A DNA stretch of 64,000 nucleotides. Origin: Anticarsia gemmatalis (Eukaryota; Arthropoda; Insecta; Lepidoptera; Erebidae). The stretch spans positions 10,986,501-11,050,500 of the forward strand of contig NC_134757.1 in assembly GCF_050436995.1 (NCBI RefSeq), given 5' to 3'. Below are positions 57,680-64,000 of this stretch, one piece after another (the stretch's first letter is position 1; every line of letters begins with the position of its first letter). The notes under the pieces were generated by a model. The model saw nothing but the letters and a program-made list of their open reading frames with translations, was not told the origin of the DNA and ran no database searches. The translations under genes and the position numbers were made by a program.

Positions 57680-57850
57680 GCCCGATTTTCTACAATCTCG
57701 CTATTCAGTTGCCAATAATATTTTATATGTGAAATTCACCGAATTAAAGATAGTAACGAAATATGCTACTGGCGTTGGCCAGTTTTTCACACAGAATTTC
57801 TCGATAGATTTTAATTATCGGTTATCGATAGTCGACAGTGGTTGACATTG
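57680..57850. mobile_element. MITE family 1, diverged copy
   Basis: CCCGATTTTCTACAATCTCG, GCTACTGGCGTTGGCCAG, AGAATTTCTCGATAGATTTT and CGGTTATCGATAGTCGACAG. Confidence 0.55.
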
Positions 57851-59211
57851 TTATATGCCCTTAGTACGCCAAAAATAAAACTGATAACAATTTAGTTTCC
57901 CACTAACCATTGAAAAATAAAGACCAGGCAACGACTTTTCATACATTATCAAAGACGTTACATTACATACTATAAAACAAAACCATGTCAGCTACGTAGA
58001 GCATTGTTTAAACTCATAATCGATGGAAGCTGGTATGCAAGAGGGTAGAAGTAATTTATTATGATGAGCAAGATGATCGGCAGATTTAAGAGGAAACTTC
58101 ATCTGTTGACGTCGTGAGGATTACTGCAGCTTTTGTTCAGATAATATCGTTGTAACGTGACCTGTTTTAATAGTAATCATTTCAAACAATGTTCTTCTTT
58201 CACCTAATTTGACTGTAAAAGGTCTCTATCGGTATAAGGTGACGTATCTAGGGAAATGTAAAGTGTAATGTTTTACAAAATGCAACTAGATTTTTTTGTA
58301 ATAGTTGCTCACACAATCATTTGAATTAAAATACTTTTAAAATATGCAGTAGTTTAAGATTTCTCAATAATATTCGAGGTCAAGATAGATAGAAAGCAAT
58401 CCATATTTTAATCTTTCTTTATTTAACCCATTACTGTCCCACTGCAGGACAATAGTCTCCTCCCAAATAACCAAGGAGTTTGAGTTCACCACTTAGTCAA
58501 ATGAAATCAGTTTTATGAAATTCCTATATCACTGACGTTATAAAACTAGCGACGGCTGCGGCAAATGATGTGACGGGCCAAAGGTCATAGGAAGTGGTCT
58601 AATGAGGAGAAAGCCTATCATCAAATTGAATAAAACTGCTTTAATTGATTGCATTATTTTTGTGTGATGAGCGCGAGTATCTGTTCTGAGCCTTGTTGCT
58701 AATGTGCCTATATAAGTGTGTATTTACAAATATATAAGTATGTTTATCAGTTATTTGGAATCAAATGACCGTGTGTGAATTGTCCAACAATATTTTTATT
58801 TTCAAATAAAATTATCTCACATTTCAGATCGTAACTGCTATGAATAATCCGATATATGCTTATATAAATAAGTCAAAGTTAAACAACTTCAAGAGTTAGT
58901 CAATAAGTCTCAAGTATAATAAAGTTAAGAAGTAATACGACCAATTTAAAAAGTGCTCAATATCTCATGAAAGCAACATTAAACTGTACGTCTTAAAACA
59001 AAGTGGGTTATGCTAAATATATTGTTTAGGATGAGTTTTTAACGGCCGCCATAAAGTTTGAGATTGCGTTGTTTTCATGACCGACAGATGGAGCCACTTG
59101 TGTTTGATAACAAGTTTATATAAATAATTTGATAACGGTTATTTGGTACAATGTTACAAGATTGAAATGGTCTATGGGTCAAGATTTCAACGATTATTGT
59201 GGATTTAAATC

Positions 59212-59402
59212 CTGTAGCGCGATTCTATAATATAGTCTAATATAGTCGGTACCATCGATTATCGAGCGTTTGACATTTAAAATGTACTGCTAAAATAGTT
59301 CTTACGCAGCCCGGTAGAGTCTACACAGATTTTCGTGTCAGATTTCTCTATAGCTAGCCGGTTGTCTGTAGTCGATAGTAGTAGAGAATCGAGCTACTGT
59401 CT
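59212..59402. mobile_element. MITE family 1 copy, full length
   Basis: TGTAGCGCGATTCTATAATA at the left, TATCGAGCGTTTGACATTTA, AAATGTACTGC inside, and TAGCTAGCCGGTTGTCTGTA, GTCGATAGTAGTAGAGAATC, GAGCTACTG at the right. Length equals the 21896-22086 copy. Confidence 0.75.
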
Positions 59403-60739
59403 GGTGAAATTGATGGAACAGATATATTGATTTTAATTTTAATACATGGTTTTAAAATGTAACATGATGATAGAATAAGACCAGTGGTCAAACATAGGCT
59501 ACTATTTTTCAAATTCAACCCCTTTGTGGCTGAAATCGAAACTTTGTGAGTGAGCGGAGCCGCCCGGGTCTGCTAATACTATTACAAAAGCAATAACTCT
59601 GTTTGTTACGTTCTCAAAAGTAGGTGATCAAACCGAATACCAATTCAGGTAAAATTTGTTCAGATGATAGATTATATTCTAGTAAAAATCAAAGACGACT
59701 TTGTCTTCACACTTTTTTAACGAACAGGGTTAAATCTAATTATGCTTAAAGCATCAGTGAGAAAATAACGTACCCAAAATTTTATTTACTTTACTGTCTA
59801 GTCTGTTCCAATACCAGTCATCACTTTGTTCTAAACTGTTATTCTCTAAAAATCAAAAACCACTCGCATTTAGGCAGCAAACCAATATTTTTCGCTCGTT
59901 AAATAAATAAATAACCACAATACATTTGTAAACACAAATCCTATATTTGAGCAATCACTCACGGCCCGATTCATCAATTACTTGAACACTTTTCAGATGA
60001 ATTTACGATATTTTTGTACTAGCTCTGACCACTGGGTTCCCTTGTGGACTTTATTTTTAGATTATTGGAAAGGTATTTAAAATAGAAACACGTGATTTAC
60101 CACATGTTAGGATTTAGAAATGGGACTATTTTTGTTATTCTATTGATCAATATTTAATCAAAATAATCCTTGGGAGTATTGTCAGACCTTCGAATATAAC
60201 AATTGTGTTCTTTTGAAAAATTTAGTTTTAGAAACGTATTTTTTTTATTTCAGCGTCCAAAAAGCATAAGTTAATATCCTATTAACAATATGCGACAGCG
60301 TCTGTGATTCTCACGCAAGATCCACTTATGCAAATAAACACAGATACCTTATAACCTGGATACATAAATACATACATACATATTATTATATAAAATAACT
60401 CCTTTTCCCATAGGGATAGTAGCAGTAATTTGTAACCTGGATTCAATACAAATAATACTTTCTACCCCGGGAAATCGTTTCACGCACACAAATTACAAGC
60501 AGAAACCATTATAGTTTAAACTAAACTAGAAAAACTGGACTTCGTATGGATATTAATTTGACATCGCCATCAAAGATGACTTAACCTCAGCCCGTACCAT
60601 ATTGCATTCTGGCGACACACGATACTGTACAACGTACACAAACGAACGCCTATCTATAGACGACTATTCGATAGTACGTCACGAACACAGATATTGTACG
60701 CTAGATACAGCAAGCCTTAGAAATAAAGGATATATATTT

Positions 60740-60784
60740 TTTTCTCAGCCTGTTTTAGTGTCTCACTGAAACAGGCTGAGAAAA
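60740..60784. repeat. Hairpin, 21-bp stem with one mismatch, 3-base loop
   Basis: TTTTCTCAGCCTGTTTTAGT, G pairs with CACTGAAACAGGCTGAGAAA, A; loop TCT. The single mismatch is T opposite G, which would be a wobble pair in RNA on one strand. Confidence 0.8.
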
Positions 60785-61665
60785 TCTGGGCTAGATTTTT
60801 AATGTTGAGAAAGCATAATTTAGCCATGACTAATCTATAACCCAGTCTAATCGTATTTGACGTGAGAGACAGACAAACACACAAACACAATTTTATTACA
60901 GAAGTATGGATTGCCGATGCTATTAAAACAATTAGTCTTCGGTCCATTCCGTAAGCGCATTGATGCCATTGATCGCTTTATATTTTCTTTTATAGTTCCA
61001 GTCGAAAATTTTGTGATCTGCACATTTACTTTTCTTTGATTAAGTAGGACTGGGGTTACGTGTTGTTTGAACTTATTACAATTTCATAGTAATTATAACT
61101 GTGTTTCCCTCATCAGATAACTTTATTTACAACATTTTAAGGTATTGGCAATTATTTTATACTTAAATGATGATACCGAATAAAACTGATCAAAAATCTT
61201 ACGGTATCTAGTCTACTCAATATCTGTGTTAAAGCCTAACTGGAAGAGAAATAGCGGGTCAGTTTTTAGAGGCAGTAATTGGAAATGTATTGTACAATGT
61301 CTCTCTGTCTTCATGTTGCGGGATTCTGATGGCTTTTCAACGTGACACCTGGATTTCAGCCCTTTGAAACACTATGATTGGATTTTTAGGGGATTAGAGA
61401 AGATATTTTTGGCAGTAGTAGTTCGTAAGCAAAAAGATGCCCCTTGTGCGAAGCCAAAAATTTATCAACCTTAATTTATAATACAGGAATCACGATATGT
61501 TGGTGAGATATTACGGAGATTTAAACATGTTTTATTTATGATCGAAGATGGAATTCTGCGGAAAACTTTACTTCAATAAATCCCGTAGCATGGCAATAAA
61601 ATGTTTGTAGTTGTAAACGAGCGTTCGACACTTGTTAGAATGAACAGGTTCTTAAATGCACGCGT

Positions 61666-61752
61666 CATGTGTGTCCGCTTGACAATAGTGGACACACATG
61701 AAATATTCTGACGTTAGGTAATACTTATGTATTACCTAACGTAAGAATATTT
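61666..61752. repeat. Two adjacent hairpins (11-bp and 24-bp stems)
   Basis: CATGTGTGTCC (61666-61676) pairs with GGACACACATG (61690-61700). Directly after it, 61701-61724 pairs with 61729-61752 with one mismatch around a TTAT loop (core ACGTTAGGTAATAC / GTATTACCTAACGT). The two are end to end. Confidence 0.85.
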
Positions 61753-63243
61753 AAAATATCGAGTATAATAGTTTGGTTACCGTAGCAATGGTTAGTTCAA
61801 TCTATCGAAACTCCTAGCCAAGTAAAGTCCTTATGGATTTTCCGTACACGGTATGTATAAAGAAAAAATATGCTACAAAACTACCCCTTCCTACTATATT
61901 AAATTTGTTTAAAAACCCTCATTGACCGGGTCGGGCACGGCGCAGGAATACTAATGAAAAACCTTGGGAATAAGGAACCTTGTGTGGAATCAAAATTCGA
62001 AGTGTTTCCTTACTGTAATCACTGGCATCTTACGTTTTTGTATTTTCGTTGCTCGAAATTAAATGTAGGTAGGTTTTGTTTTCGTGTATATTTTTGTAAA
62101 ATGTTAATATTTGTATGTTTGTATGCACGGCGTCGGTGTTCGAAGTAGCAGTGTTAACTGTAAGATACGAGAGAGGATTTGAATTTCGATAGGAGGGAAA
62201 AAACAACTCGTGAAATTCAGGTTAGGATTTCCCGGCAGAAGCTTTTGCTGTCCTTAAACTTCTATGCAGAGTTGTATACATACTTGTATTGCAAGTAATT
62301 GTAAAAAATGGCATTCTAATGCTTCGAAATTCTCAGTAGCAACTTAGTAAAGAAAATAACCATATTTTTTACTTTTTGTTACAAGACACTGCTAAATTTA
62401 CCAGACTGAGCGTGAGTGGATTTAAAATGCCTTTAGATCAATAATTTAAAACTGCTGTCTTATCCAAAAAGATCGCATTCTATGACGAAAAAGATCAAGA
62501 TTTAAAACGCCAATCGTCTGTTTATCTGTTCAAAAGGAAATGACACAGTGTAACAAATATTGCAGTGGCGCAACGCCAAGTGTGTGTCGCTGACTCACTG
62601 CAGTTCCACTTATCTGTGCTGTCCACTTATCTTGAACGACACTAGTCTATATTGATAAGGGGAATGGCTATTTTTATGGACAGATTTATGTGACTGCACG
62701 TCTGAAAATGTTTGGTGACGCAATAGCTAACAAAAGAATGTGTAGATGTGTTTTGTTTTATTTCTTGAAATAGTAGGTTGCTTTGTTCCCGTTGCCTAGT
62801 CATCGAAAAGAACCTGTCAAATATAGGTGAATATGGCTAGATGCTATTCAAACGAATATTTTCGGATTTTCAGTCCATTGAAATTGATATACCGTTACAT
62901 AACTTTGATTGAAAGTTTTTTCACCGTGCTATAAGATGTTTGACTTACTCTACATTAATACATTTTTTGGCGTTTATATTGTTAAGATTATTTCTGATTT
63001 ATTAGTGAAATACTTAATCAAATCTGACGATATTAATACGATCTTTCGCTTTGTATTTCTTGAAAAAATATGTGTTTGTATTTCAAAATTGGAGATAGCT
63101 CATAATCTTTCGATCTCTCGCTGTCTATTTGAAAAATATCCAAATAGGGAAATTTGGCATGACAAAGCTGTAATCTTCTATCAAAGTTTTGAATAAAAAT
63201 CTTCAACAGAGTTGCATGTGATAACTTTTGTTGTGTATGATTA

Positions 63244-63360
63244 GTATATAATAGGATACGGGAGATAACGCCAACACGCATTTTATCTTGAAATGCCTAA
63301 TGTTTTGGCGCAGGTTGCACGCGCTGCGGTCACAGGCTTACGTATCCTATTATATATTAG
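63244..63360. mobile_element. MITE family 5 (TATATAATAGGATACG termini)
   Basis: TATATAATAGGATACG at the left mirrors CGTATCCTATTATATA at the right. The interior carries GGCGCAGGTTGCACGCGC and GCGGTCACAGGC, which is found in reverse at 3262-3300. Confidence 0.65.
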
Positions 63361-63914
63361 AGTTGCTAGCAAATAACGATAATTCCACCATAGATTTACA
63401 TTTTTCCAACCTATTCACAGTCTTAGCTGAATTCAATTCACACCAGATTTTTCAATCAATACTTTAAACAACCAATACTGCAAATAAAGGCAGGTAATAA
63501 ACAAAGTGTCCATGACATTTGCATTGAATACGTGCTCGAGTACGTTTGTTCGGTGTCTCGCGGATAGATACGTCGACTTTTGTTACAGCTATCTTCAAAC
63601 TCATAGCCTAGGGCTATTAGAACAGCGATTTGGGACGTAAATATTTATTTAGAATCTTTCGTGATTGCTTTTTTGAGATTAGAAGTGAAGGCATGTGAGG
63701 TTCGAATAAGACGACTTTGAAAATAGGGCAAGGAAAAGAAAGAGAGTAAGGAACGCTAGCCACCACTGTAAATGGCCAAAATAGACAGAGAGAGAGAGTG
63801 AGAGAAATAGTTATAGTGAGATGACATTGCCTCAACTGACTCTGTAGCACGGTCTGTAGTGTAGCCTAGTATTGACCTCGGTTCGGATAAAGTATATATT
63901 AGAATACTTCTTAA

Positions 63915-64000
63915 TAGTAGTCCTCAGTTTGGTAACGCGCCCGGCAAATGGCAATAGGCTCACCTCCTACTTGCACAGGACTAACATTCTCAACGGCGAG
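63915..64000 (+). mobile_element. Partial copy of the 778-975 element, cut by the window end
   Basis: CAGTTTGGTAACGCGCCCGG, CAAATGGCAATAGGCTCACC and CAGGACTAAC match the left half of the 778-975 element. The remainder lies outside the window. Confidence 0.6.

Larger units (their letters stand above)
40687..64000. other. Upstream region, no protein gene recognised
   Basis: It may contain untranslated 5' exons and the promoter of the receptor, since coding exon 1 has a splice acceptor, but these cannot be located by reading. Only the repeats listed are supported. GC-richer patches occur at 47990-48120, 52320-52470 and 53490-53600 (the last with many CTACG units). Short (CT)n and (AG)n runs lie at 48617-48638 and 63784-63805. 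Confidence 0.5.

Overview
This window is AT-rich nuclear DNA from an insect, almost certainly a moth or butterfly. The evidence is (a) one spliced biogenic-amine receptor gene whose protein is a clear insect 5-HT1-type serotonin receptor, and (b) many dispersed repeats of kinds typical of lepidopteran introns: tRNA-derived SINEs, several families of short inverted-repeat elements (MITEs), and 3' ends of non-LTR retrotransposons. There is no bacterial-type gene organisation.

Layout. The receptor gene is on the minus strand and its coding part spans 38738 down to 5618 in five exons: 38696-38738 (start codon, extracellular tail), 24627-24821 (glycosylated tail and TM1), 11731-11864 (end of TM1, TM2), 7949-8058 (TM3 with the amine-binding Asp) and 5618-6539 (DRY end of TM3 to the stop). 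Every junction has GT/AG sites and compatible phase, and the join totals 1404 bases, 467 residues plus stop. The four coding introns are about 13.9, 12.8, 3.7 and 1.4 kb. Positions 1-5617 lie downstream of the gene. Positions 38759-64000 lie upstream of the first coding exon and may hold 5' untranslated exons that I could not identify.

The only other convincing long open frame (39129-40547, minus) encodes a 472-residue gag-like protein with three zinc knuckles. It sits in a complete 1.84 kb retroposed unit, with a poly(A) tail and AATAAA signal at one end and a 15-bp target-site duplication (14/15 identical) on both sides. It has no reverse-transcriptase frame. It lies 70 bp upstream of the acceptor of the receptor's first coding exon, in the same orientation. 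This gag-only element is the most interesting object in the window.

The rest is intron and flanking sequence with repeats: a foldback family of about 190 bp with nine recognisable copies or remnants, one of them split by a second MITE; four further inverted-repeat families; SINE copies; two copies of a widespread lepidopteran repeat; a 534-bp tandem duplication; a 33-bp minisatellite; and five near-perfect hairpins of 13-24 bp stem that belong to no repeat family I can name. All similarity statements come from reading and memory of family motifs; no database search was run.
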